This document shows positions 17,632 to 25,762 of a stretch of DNA of 64,000 nt, in pieces; within the stretch, counting starts at the first letter, position 1, and each line of letters begins with the position of its first letter. The stretch is taken from assembly GCF_000308655.1 (NCBI RefSeq), contig NZ_BAGC01000043.1, positions 372,001 through 436,000 of the forward strand, given 5' to 3'. Made by a program: the position numbers and the translations under genes. Origin of the DNA: Nocardia niigatensis NBRC 100131. Lineage in GTDB: Bacteria > Actinomycetota > Actinomycetes > Mycobacteriales > Mycobacteriaceae. Under the pieces are notes generated by a model. That model made no database searches. It was not told the DNA's origin and worked only from the letters and a program-made list of their open reading frames with translations.

Positions 17632-18627
17632 CTAGGAGGTGAATCGGTCGTTGAAGCGGGTATCGATGAAGTCGGCGATCCGGACCTTGCCGGGAATCAG
17701 CTTGGCGTCGGAGAAGCCTTCGGCCACTTGCTGTTCCGCGGCGATCGTCACGTCATCGAGCGGGTGATCCTGGTAGTTGGCGCGGTTCACGGCCAGGAGC
17801 GTGACGTCGTAGGGCACCCCGGTGATGGCGGCCGACTGTCTGGCCCAGTCCTCGCGATGGCCGGTGATCCACACGTGCGCACGCTGGATCCGTACCAGCA
17901 GGTCCCGGACCGCGGCCGCGTTCGCCTTGTTCTGCAGCGTCTTCGAGCCCGTCACGAAGAAGCTGTCCGGCTTCACATAGCCGGTGCCGTCCACCAGCAC
18001 CCGATTGCCGCTCAGTTCGGCCTGGGCCACATAGGGATCCCAGACCGTCCAGGCGTCCACCCGCCCGGTGGACAGCGCGGCGAGCGCGTCGGCGGGCTGC
18101 AGGTACTGCGGTTCGATATCGGAGAAGGTGAGCCCGGCCCTGGTCAGCACCGACAGCAGGTGGTAGTGCGCCGAACTGCCCTTGGTGACCGCGACCTTCT
18201 TGCCGCGCAGGTCTTTCGGATCCTTGATCGCGGAGTCCCCGGGGACCACCAGGCCGTTCCCGGCCGCCCCCGAATCGTATGACCCGATGATCTTGATCTG
18301 GGACTTGGCCGCCGCCGCGAAGACCGGCGGGGCGTCGCCCACGCCGCCGAAGTCGATGGATCCGGCGTTGATGGCCTCGAGCAGCGGCGGTCCAGCGGTG
18401 AAGGTGGACCATTCGACCTTGTACGGGACCCCCTTGCCCTCACCGGAGACGTCCAGCAGGGCTTGCAGCGCAAGGCCCTTCTGATCGCCGATGTGCAGGG
18501 TCACCTGCGACAGGTCCACCGATCCGTCCGCGTTCACGCCCTTGGTGTCGTCATTGCCGGACGAGCACGCCGCGCTGACGAGGGCCGTGGCGACTGCCAG
18601 GGCAGCGAACAGGCGCTTGAATCTCAT
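17632..18627 (-). CDS. ssuA: Aliphatic sulfonate ABC transporter, substrate-binding lipoprotein
   Basis: 331 residues. A lipobox in ATALVSAAC anchors it to the outer face of the membrane. The periplasmic-binding fold typical of nitrate/sulfonate/taurine binders is visible in GGVGDAPPVFAAAAKS, DLRGKKVAVTKGSSAHY and ALSTGRVDAWTVWDPY. Gene context (permease, ATPase, SsuD) assigns sulfonates as ligand. Its start overlaps the ssuB stop by four bases, so the two are translationally coupled; ssuD follows after 10 bases. Confidence 0.92.
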   Translation of the reverse strand: MRFKRLFAALAVATALVSAACSSGNDDTKGVNADGSVDLSQVTLHIGDQKGLALQALLDVSGEGKGVPYKVEWSTFTAGPPLLEAINAGSIDFGGVGDAPPVFAAAAKSQIKIIGSYDSGAAGNGLVVPGDSAIKDPKDLRGKKVAVTKGSSAHYHLLSVLTRAGLTFSDIEPQYLQPADALAALSTGRVDAWTVWDPYVAQAELSGNRVLVDGTGYVKPDSFFVTGSKTLQNKANAAAVRDLLVRIQRAHVWITGHREDWARQSAAITGVPYDVTLLAVNRANYQDHPLDDVTIAAEQQVAEGFSDAKLIPGKVRIADFIDTRFNDRFTS

Positions 18628-19415
18628 TCGGTGGTTCCTTCCGGGGTGACGCCCAGCTCGGCGAGCAATGCCGTACGCAGGGCCAGGAATTCGGGATGGT
18701 CGCGCCGGCGCGGGCGCGGCAGGTCGATGGGGATCTCGCGGGCGATCCGGCCGCCGTCGAGCACCAGGGCGCGATCGGCCAGCAGCACCGCCTCGTCCAC
18801 GTCATGGGTGACCAGCAGCACGCCGGGCCGATGCCGAGCCCACAGATCCAGCACCAGGCCGTGAATCGTGATGCGGGTCAGGGCGTCCAGGGCGCTGAAG
18901 GGTTCGTCGAGCAGCAGCAGATCGGGCTCGCGGACCAGGGCGCGGGCCAAGGAGGCGCGCTGTGCCTCACCGCCGGAGAGGGTGAGCGGCCAGGCCTCGC
19001 CGCGCGCGGCCAGACCCACCTCGCCCAGCGCGACCTCGGCTGCGGCCCTGGAGTTTTCGTGCCGCAGACCCAGGGTGACGTTGTCGCGCACCCGCTTCCA
19101 CGGCACCAGGCGCGGTTCCTGGAAGGCGACCGCGACCTCGCCGGAGACGGTGAGCTCGCCGCCGGTCTCGTCGTCCAGGCCCGCCAGCGCCCGCAGCAGG
19201 GTGGATTTGCCGGAGCCGCTGCGCCCGAGCAGGGCCACGAATTCGCCGGGGCGGATGTCGAGATCCAGGCCGTGCAGAACCCGGCGCTCGCCGAAGTCCT
19301 TGACCAGACCGCGAATTCGCACCACGGCGGCCGGGTCCGCGGTCGTCGCCGCCAGTTCGGCCGACGTCGCCGCGATGACCGCATCGGTCAGGGTGTCAGA
19401 AAGCCGCGTCGCCAT
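18624..19415 (-). CDS. ssuB: Aliphatic sulfonate ABC transporter, ATPase
   Basis: 263 residues. Walker A GRSGSGKST, signature LSGGEAQRASLARAL, Walker B LLLLDEPFSALD, and the H-loop in VLLVTHDVDEAV. The ATG at 19415 (MATRLSD) is taken as the start although the frame remains open far upstream through ssuC; that longer frame has no nucleotide-binding-domain homology. It overlaps the end of ssuC by 28 bases, so the two are probably coupled. It powers sulfonate import with SsuC and SsuA. Confidence 0.92.
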   Translation of the reverse strand: MATRLSDTLTDAVIAATSAELAATTADPAAVVRIRGLVKDFGERRVLHGLDLDIRPGEFVALLGRSGSGKSTLLRALAGLDDETGGELTVSGEVAVAFQEPRLVPWKRVRDNVTLGLRHENSRAAAEVALGEVGLAARGEAWPLTLSGGEAQRASLARALVREPDLLLLDEPFSALDALTRITIHGLVLDLWARHRPGVLLVTHDVDEAVLLADRALVLDGGRIAREIPIDLPRPRRRDHPEFLALRTALLAELGVTPEGTTE

Positions 19416-20200
19416 GACAGCGCTCTCCTCTCGATCGAACGGACCAGCGCGTCGGTGAGCAGCCCGAGCACGCTGTAGACGAGCAGGCCGACCACGATCA
19501 CGTCGGTGCGCAGGAACTCGCGGGCGTCGTTGATCATGAAGCCCAGGCCCGCGTCGGCATTGACCTGTTCGGCGACGATGAGCGCCAGCCAGGCCACACC
19601 CAGCGACTGGCGGAGGCCGACCAGTGTCTGCGGCAGCGCGCCCGGCAGCACGATGTGCCGGATCAGGCCCGCGCGGCTCAGCCGCTGCACCCGGGCCAGC
19701 TCGGCCAGCTTGCCGTCCACGCTGCGGATGCCCGCGAAGGTGTTGAGGTACAGGGGAATCGCCACACCGAAAGCGACCAGCACGATCTTGGGCAGTTCCC
19801 CGATGCCGAACCACAGAATGAACAGCGGGATCAGGCCGTAGAAGGGCAGTGTCCGCAGCATCTGCATCAGGGGATCGACGATGTACTCGCCCGCCCGGCT
19901 CAATCCGGCGACCAGGGCCAGGCCGATCCCGGCCGCCGCGCCGATGACGAAGCCCAGCGCGGCACGCTGCAGCGAAACCGTGACGGCCTTGGTGAGCGTG
20001 CCGTCCTCGATCAGGTCGACGGCGGTCCGCACGACGGTCAGCGGGGAGGCGAGCAGCCGCTCCGGCAGCAGTCCGGTCGCGCCGGCCAGCTGCCAGGCCG
20101 CCACCAGCAACACCGGCGCGACGAAACGCGCCAGCACGGATACGTTCGGCAGGCGCGACAGGCCGGTAACGGGCCTGGCCTGCAAGGCAATTGCGGACAC
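19388..20200 (-). CDS. ssuC: Aliphatic sulfonate ABC transporter, permease
   Basis: 270 residues, six predicted membrane helices. The EAA-loop that docks on the ATPase is in HIVLPGALPQTLVGLRQSLG. It starts with GTG behind GAGGTGCAGTC and is the first gene of the ssuCBAD operon, the order common in actinomycetes. The 200 bases upstream hold no other gene on this strand; a short Cys-containing frame there could be a leader peptide (see findings), but a sulfur-responsive operator was not recognised. Confidence 0.92.
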   Translation of the reverse strand: MSAIALQARPVTGLSRLPNVSVLARFVAPVLLVAAWQLAGATGLLPERLLASPLTVVRTAVDLIEDGTLTKAVTVSLQRAALGFVIGAAAGIGLALVAGLSRAGEYIVDPLMQMLRTLPFYGLIPLFILWFGIGELPKIVLVAFGVAIPLYLNTFAGIRSVDGKLAELARVQRLSRAGLIRHIVLPGALPQTLVGLRQSLGVAWLALIVAEQVNADAGLGFMINDAREFLRTDVIVVGLLVYSVLGLLTDALVRSIERRALSWRRGFLTP

Positions 20201-20398
20201 GACTGCACCTCGGGCGAACGGGGACGGGGACTGTGACGGCCGAGGGCCAGCCCGGCGAGCCGGAGCAGGATGCGGCCCGCCACGCCTCGACGATGCCGTT
20301 CCGGCAGCGCCGGGTCACCGGTTGGAATCCGCGTGATTCTGGGCTTGCCGATCCCCTGACTGCCACGATGAATCCGCGACGAGGAGCCGAGAACGATC

Positions 20399-20913
20399 AT
20401 GAGCAGCCCGAATCATCCGCTCAACGCCCCGTACGTCCGCGCTGACTGCCGGCACACCAATCCGCCGGTCGGCCCGATCACCGCGATCCTGGACTGCGGC
20501 ACCAGGATCGACGACCCCGGCGTCTCGTTCGTAGCCCCCGACCGAGATGCCGCCGAGACCATCTCCCAGGCCGCCGTGAACCAGTTCTCAGGTGATGTCT
20601 GCGGCGGCGGCAGCGGAGCCGGCGAGGTCTGGCGCAGGCAGACCAGTCCCATCGGGCGCGACACCTGCTTCGTCGGCAAGACCTCGGATCCCACGCCTCC
20701 GCGCCCCACCCTGATGGCGGTGCACGAGGACCTGCACCTGATCGTGGTGGTCACGGGCTCGATGCCGGACTACCCTGGCGATTCCCCAATGACGATGCGG
20801 CGCTGCGGAGCTGGTTCGAGAAGTACTTCACGCGTCAGGTGGTGCCGGGTTCCCTCCGCAGCTGGGAACCCGGCACCGAGTCGGCACCGGTGTGGGCGGT
20901 GTCCGACGTCTAG
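20399..20913 (+). pseudogene. Frameshifted hypothetical gene
   Basis: From ATG 20399 a plausible protein runs for about 125 residues (VGPITAILDCGTRIDDPGVS, HEDLHLIVVVTGSMPDYPGD) and then turns into Arg/Ser-rich noise. In the next frame, from about 20785, the text becomes protein-like again (NDDAALRSWFEKYFTRQVVP) and ends at a TAG at 20911-20913, overlapping the convergent ectB stop by four bases. One indel near 20770-20790 restores a single frame of about 171 residues. It is either a disrupted gene or a sequencing error. No family recognised; no clear signal peptide. Confidence 0.6.
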
Positions 20914-22172
20914 TGGCCGTCGCGGACGATCTCCACGGCGCGGGTCAGAATGCCCAGGCCGTGGGTGATCTCGTCATCGCTGACGGTCAAGGGTGGGAGC
21001 AGCTTCACGACTTCGTCGTTGGCGCCGGAGGTTTCGACCAGCAGGCCGTGCTCGAACGCGACCTGGCAGACCTTCTCGGCCTGCGAGGCGTCCTCGAAGA
21101 CCAGGCCGTGCACCAGGCCGCGGCCGCGGGTCGAGATGCCGGTGAAGGATTCGGTCAGCGCGACCAGGTGCTCATGCACCCGCGCGCCCTTGGCCAGGGT
21201 GGCGACCTGCAGGCGATCGTCGGACCAGTAGTGGCGCAGCGCCACTTCGGCGGTGACGAAGGCCGCGTTGTTGCCACGGAAGGTGCCGTTGTGCTCGCCG
21301 GGCGCCCACTGGTCGAGCTCCCGGCGCATGAGCACCAGCGCCATGGGCAGGCCGTAGCCGCCGATGGACTTCGAGAGCGCGACGATATCGGGGGTGATGC
21401 CCGCGACCTCGAAGGAGAAGAACGGGCCGGTGCGGCCGCAGCCCATCTGCACGTCGTCGACGATGAGCAGAATGCCGCGGGCCGAGCACAATTCGGAGAG
21501 CTGACGCAGCCATTCCGCGCGGGCCACATTGATCCCGCCCTCGCCCTGCACTGTCTCGACGATGACCGCGGCGGGCTTGTCCAGGCCGGACGAGCTGTCG
21601 TCGAGGGCGCGGCGCATCCACGAGAAGTCCTCGGGCTCCTCGAGGTAGCCGTCATAGGGCATCGGGGTGGCGTGTACCAGCGGGACGCCGGCGCCGGCGC
21701 GCTTGGCGGCATTGCCGGTGACCGACAGCGCACCCAGCGTCATGCCGTGGAAGGCGTTGGTGAAGTTCAGGACCGTGCTGCGGCCGGTGACCTTGCGCGC
21801 CAGCTTGAGTGCGGCCTCGACGGCATTGGCTCCGGTCGGGCCGGGGAACTGGATCTTGTAGTCCAGGCCGCGCGGGACGAGCACCAGATCGCGCATGGCC
21901 TCGAGCAGCCGGCGCTTGGCGACGGTCGACATGTCCAGGGCGTGGGTGATGCCGTCGCCGAGCAGATAGTCGATCAGCGCCTGCTTGAGCAGCGGGTTGT
22001 TGTGGCCGTAGTTGAGGGCGCCGGCGCCGGCGAAGAAATCGAGGTATTCCTTGCCGTTCTCGTCGGTGAGCCAGGCGCCACTGGCGGTGTCGAACACCGT
22101 CGGCCAGGAACGGCAGTAACCACGCACATTGGATTCGAGCGCCTCGAAAACGTTCGTGTCTGCCATGGTCAT
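20910..22172 (-). CDS. ectB: L-2,4-diaminobutyrate:2-oxoglutarate aminotransferase (solitary EctB)
   Basis: 420 residues, class III PLP aminotransferase. The EctB-type start VFEALESNVRGYCRSWPTVF is characteristic, as are DDVQMGCGRTGPFF and the PLP Lys in VALSKSIGGYGLP. It makes 2,4-diaminobutyrate from aspartate semialdehyde and glutamate, the first step to ectoine, also a route to siderophore and polyamine building blocks. ectA, ectC and ectD are absent here, which is unusual. Either of two ATGs six bases apart (22172, 22166) could start the protein. Confidence 0.85.
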   Translation of the reverse strand: MTMADTNVFEALESNVRGYCRSWPTVFDTASGAWLTDENGKEYLDFFAGAGALNYGHNNPLLKQALIDYLLGDGITHALDMSTVAKRRLLEAMRDLVLVPRGLDYKIQFPGPTGANAVEAALKLARKVTGRSTVLNFTNAFHGMTLGALSVTGNAAKRAGAGVPLVHATPMPYDGYLEEPEDFSWMRRALDDSSSGLDKPAAVIVETVQGEGGINVARAEWLRQLSELCSARGILLIVDDVQMGCGRTGPFFSFEVAGITPDIVALSKSIGGYGLPMALVLMRRELDQWAPGEHNGTFRGNNAAFVTAEVALRHYWSDDRLQVATLAKGARVHEHLVALTESFTGISTRGRGLVHGLVFEDASQAEKVCQVAFEHGLLVETSGANDEVVKLLPPLTVSDDEITHGLGILTRAVEIVRDGH

Positions 22173-22392
22173 CGTCGGTCCTAGCGTCGCAACTAAGTGA
22201 AACGCTGATGTTTCTATCACAGGAACCGAGCCATGCACCCGCTTTCCGGCGAATCGGACGGGGACACCGCCGCCCGCGCCACCGCGTGACACACACCGCA
22301 ACATACCGGCATCGAGCATAACTCGGCCCCGCGAAGCCGGTCCACGCAACTCGATTGCGGGACAACGGCCGCCCCCGTACTGTGAACCTCTT

Positions 22393-23196
22393 GTGCGCGG
22401 CGACGTGGGGGTCTACTGGCAGCTGGTCAAGGCAGGATTTCGCAGGCAATCGCACTACCGGCTCGCCATGCTGGCGGGCCTGCTGACCAATCTCGTGTTC
22501 GGCTTCGTGCGGGCCGCCGTGCTCATGACCGCCGTCCGCGTGAACAGCGGATTCGGCGGCTACGACCGCGGGACCATCGGCGCCTACATCTGGCTGTCGC
22601 AGGGACTACTGGGCGCCATCGCCTTCTGGATGCTGCCCGACATCGTGGAGCGCATCCGCACCGGCGACGTCGCGGTCGACTTCCTGCGGCCCATCGACAT
22701 CCAATTCGCACAACTGGCCGAATATCTGGGCCGGGCGGCGTTCTCCCTGCTACCGCGTGGCATACCCAGCGTTCTCGTCGGTGTCCTCACCTTCGGGCTC
22801 GTGTTCCCGGCCACGCCGGCACCCTACGCGCTGGGCGCCCTCAGCCTGCTGCTGGCCATGACGCTCTCGTTCCTGTCCATGTTCGCGGTCAGCCTGGCCG
22901 GGTTCTGGCTCATCGAGACCCGCGGACTCCGGGCGTTGCACATGATCCTGGGGACCTTCCTGGCCGGGCTGTTCGCGCCGGTGCACCTGTTTCCGGACTG
23001 GCTGCGCGCCATTGCCTACGCCACGCCCTTCCCGTCCATGCTGCAGTGGCCGATCGATGTGCTCTCCGGCCGGACGACCGGGATGGCTGCGATGGAAATC
23101 CTTGTCGTGCAATGCTTCTGGTTGGTGATTCTGACAGGCGCCGGGCAGCTGCTGCTGCGGGCCGGCCGCCGCAAACTGGAGGTGCAGGGTGGGTGA
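22393..23196 (+). CDS. ABC-2 type exporter permease, first subunit
   Basis: 267 residues with six hydrophobic segments. It starts with GTG at 22393 and resembles the actinobacterial ABC-2 permeases (DUF990-related) that occur as pairs with one ATPase; VYWQLVKAGFRRQSHYR is the usual cytosolic start. It is the first of three coupled genes: its end overlaps the second permease by eight bases. The transported compound is unknown; related systems export lipids, drugs or peptides. Confidence 0.78.
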   Translation: MRGDVGVYWQLVKAGFRRQSHYRLAMLAGLLTNLVFGFVRAAVLMTAVRVNSGFGGYDRGTIGAYIWLSQGLLGAIAFWMLPDIVERIRTGDVAVDFLRPIDIQFAQLAEYLGRAAFSLLPRGIPSVLVGVLTFGLVFPATPAPYALGALSLLLAMTLSFLSMFAVSLAGFWLIETRGLRALHMILGTFLAGLFAPVHLFPDWLRAIAYATPFPSMLQWPIDVLSGRTTGMAAMEILVVQCFWLVILTGAGQLLLRAGRRKLEVQGG

Positions 23197-24004
23197 GGCA
23201 CGTCCCTCCCGGCTGACGCCCTACCGTGCCGTGCTCGGCTCGCGGGTGCGCGCGCAACGCGCCTATCCGCTGTCCTTCGCCGCGGATGTGCTGAGCGCCT
23301 TCCTGATCGGGCTGCTGGAGTTCGCCGAAATGTGGGTGATCTTCCACAACGTGCCCCGGCTGGGCGGGCTGGACCTGAACGCCATGCTGCTGCTGTTCGG
23401 AATGAGCAACACCTGTTTCGCCATTGCCGACATGGTGGTCGGGCATGCCGACACGCTGCCGACCTACATTCGCATGGGCAAGCTGGACGCCTTCTACCTG
23501 CGCCCGCAACCGCTGCTGCTGCAACTGATGACCAGCGATATCCAGCTGCGCCGGGTGGCACGCATCGGGGTGGCCGCCACCGTGCTGTCATTCGGCGTGG
23601 CGCGCAACGACATTCAGTGGAATCCGGCGCACCTGATGCTGTTTGCCGTCACCCTGATGTCCGGAATCACCATATTCGCCGGGCTTTTCGTGTGCGCGGC
23701 CGGTGCGCAGTTCTTCCTCATCGACGGCGCGGAGCTGACCAATGCCTTCACCTACGGCGGGTCGTACGCGTCCATGCAACCGACCTCGGTGTTCCCCACA
23801 CCGATGAAACTGGTTTTCGGATTTCTGATTCCGGTCGCTTTCACCTCGTACCTGCCCGCTATCGCACTGCTCGGACTGCCCGGGCCCGCCCTGCTGCCGA
23901 ACTGGCTGGCCTGGGCCGCGCCGGTGGCGGCGGCATGGGTGTGGGCGGCCGCGCTGCTCCTGTGGCGGCTCGGGACCAGGCACTATCAAGGAGGCGGCGG
24001 GTGA
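23189..24004 (+). CDS. ABC-2 type exporter permease, second subunit
   Basis: 271 residues, six hydrophobic segments, related in layout to the preceding gene (RVRAQRAYPLSFAADVLSA start, FAEMWVIFHNVP first membrane region). It overlaps its neighbours on both sides (8 and 4 bases), which indicates translational coupling and a heteromeric membrane domain. Substrate not predictable. Confidence 0.78.
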   Translation: MGEARPSRLTPYRAVLGSRVRAQRAYPLSFAADVLSAFLIGLLEFAEMWVIFHNVPRLGGLDLNAMLLLFGMSNTCFAIADMVVGHADTLPTYIRMGKLDAFYLRPQPLLLQLMTSDIQLRRVARIGVAATVLSFGVARNDIQWNPAHLMLFAVTLMSGITIFAGLFVCAAGAQFFLIDGAELTNAFTYGGSYASMQPTSVFPTPMKLVFGFLIPVAFTSYLPAIALLGLPGPALLPNWLAWAAPVAAAWVWAAALLLWRLGTRHYQGGGG

Positions 24005-24990
24005 ACGGTGCCATCATCGATATCGAAGACCTGACAAGGACTTTCGTGCTCACCAAGAAGGAGGGCCGCTGGCGGCGCCGGCGCGAGGTGCTCACCGCGG
24101 TGGACGCGATGAGCTTCCGGATCGAGCCGGGCGCGGCGGTCGGCTATATCGGCGCGAACGGGGCGGGCAAGTCCACCACCATCAAGATGATCACCGGCAT
24201 CCTGGTGCCCTCGGCCGGGCGGCTGCGCACCTGCGGCCTGGACCCGGTCCGGCACCGCCGCGAACTGGCCGGGCGGATCGGCGTGGTGTTCGGGCAGCGC
24301 TCGCAGCTGTGGTGGGATCTGCCGCTGCGCGAATCGTTCTCGATCCTGGCCGCCATCCACCGGCTCCCCCCGGCGGCGGCGCGCACCCGCACCGCCGAGC
24401 TCATCGAGCAGCTGGAGATGGGCGGCACCCTCGACACCCCGGTCCGGCAGCTGTCGCTGGGCCAGCGCATGCGCGCGGAAGTGGCCGCCGCCCTGCTGCA
24501 TTCGCCCGAACTGGTCATTCTCGACGAGCCGACCATCGGCCTGGATGTGCTGTCCAAGCAGCGATTACGCGAATTCCTACGGCACGAGCGCACCCAGCGC
24601 GGCACCACCCTGCTGCTCACCACCCACGACATGGGCGATATCGAGCGGCTGTGCGAGCGAGTGCTGGTGGTCGACGACGGCCGGCTGGTCTATGACGGCT
24701 CGCTGACCGGGCTCGGCGCGACCGTCGGCGCGCAGCGGGTGCTCACCGTCGATCTCGCCGAGCCCACCCCCGACCTGTCCGACCTGCCCGGCGCCAAACT
24801 GCTCGACAGTCAGGGCGCGGGCATGCGGCAGCGGCTGGCCTTCGACACCGAGAGCACCACTGCCGCACAGCTGCTCACGGCCGTCTCGGCCCGCGCCGAG
24901 GTCCGCGACCTCTCCATCGAGGAGCCCGATATCGAGGACGTCGTGCGGCGCCTCTACGAGGCCGCGGCGTCGGGCTCCCTCGCGCCCTGA
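24001..24990 (+). CDS. ABC-2 type exporter ATPase
   Basis: 329 residues. Walker A GANGAGKSTT, signature LSLGQRMRAE, Walker B LVILDEPTIGLD and TTHDMGD switch His. FGQRSQLWWDLPL is the Q-loop region seen in DUF990-partner ATPases. A C-terminal domain of about 100 residues follows. The GTG at 24001 overlaps the stop of the permease in a GTGA; the frame is open far upstream but without homology. Its 3' end overlaps the convergent DUF4389 gene by 37 bases. Confidence 0.88.
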   Translation: MNGAIIDIEDLTRTFVLTKKEGRWRRRREVLTAVDAMSFRIEPGAAVGYIGANGAGKSTTIKMITGILVPSAGRLRTCGLDPVRHRRELAGRIGVVFGQRSQLWWDLPLRESFSILAAIHRLPPAAARTRTAELIEQLEMGGTLDTPVRQLSLGQRMRAEVAAALLHSPELVILDEPTIGLDVLSKQRLREFLRHERTQRGTTLLLTTHDMGDIERLCERVLVVDDGRLVYDGSLTGLGATVGAQRVLTVDLAEPTPDLSDLPGAKLLDSQGAGMRQRLAFDTESTTAAQLLTAVSARAEVRDLSIEEPDIEDVVRRLYEAAASGSLAP

Positions 24991-25592
24991 TCGAGCCGGA
25001 ACGGCGGGTAGTCGTCGGTCATCAGGGACGCGTACGCGCGCACCCGCAGCGTCCAGCGGTTGACGCCCATGGAGAAGTCGTACAGGCCCCGCGGGTACGC
25101 GCCGGTGAAGAGCAGCCCGATGGCGGCGACGAGCAGCAGGATCGGCAGCAGCGACAGCTGATTGCGGCCACCGCCCATGAACGCGGCCACGATCAGGTAC
25201 TGCGGAATCGCCAGCAGCCACCATTTGATCAGGACCATCCAGCGATTCAGTTGCTCGGGATAGTCGACTTCCAGATCGGCCGGGTAGTCCGGATCGGGTT
25301 GCAGGCTGAACGGCGGGTAGCGGTCGGTGCCCAGTTGCGAGAGCGCGTAGAAGCGCACCCGCCAGCTCCAGCGCAACACGCCGACATTGAAATCGAAGAG
25401 CGCTCGTGGATACGAGCCGGTGAAGAGGATCGCGAAGAAAGCGATGATGCTGACCACGAGATACGCGATGCTCAGGAAGATCAGCACAATATAGTGCGGA
25501 ATAGCAAGTATCCACTTGACTATCCACATCCAGCGGGACAACCCCGGGTCGAGGTCTCCCCGCACGCGCATCGGATAAACGGAACTGGGCAT
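24954..25592 (-). CDS. DUF4389 membrane protein
   Basis: 212 residues with a clear internal duplication: each half contains LSRWMWIVKWILAIPHY or LNRWMVLIKWWLLAIPQY, then a helical pair, then the GxYPR(A/G)L(F/Y)DF motif and VxRWxxRV. DUF4389 proteins are widespread in actinobacteria and of unknown function. The ATG at 25592 is chosen over 25601 because GAGGAG lies eight bases upstream. It is convergent with the ABC operon. Confidence 0.82.
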   Translation of the reverse strand: MPSSVYPMRVRGDLDPGLSRWMWIVKWILAIPHYIVLIFLSIAYLVVSIIAFFAILFTGSYPRALFDFNVGVLRWSWRVRFYALSQLGTDRYPPFSLQPDPDYPADLEVDYPEQLNRWMVLIKWWLLAIPQYLIVAAFMGGGRNQLSLLPILLLVAAIGLLFTGAYPRGLYDFSMGVNRWTLRVRAYASLMTDDYPPFRLDQGAREPDAAAS

Positions 25593-25762
25593 GGCCCTCA
25601 CTCCTCTCGAGCGCCGGCGGTCTCAGCGCGCCCGCCGGATGAACAGCGGTGAGCCGTTGTTCATCCCATTGTTTCCCGCGCGACGCGAAGAGCACATCTG
25701 CTTCTCACACATTGTGACCAGATTTGTAATGCTGTGCGCAGAGCTGATTTACGGGAGACTGA

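Noticed and set aside
18624..20366. A 580-codon frame that would fuse a long N-terminus to the sulfonate ATPase
   Set aside because: The first 317 codons are the shadow of ssuC; the ATPase homology starts at the ATG at 19415.
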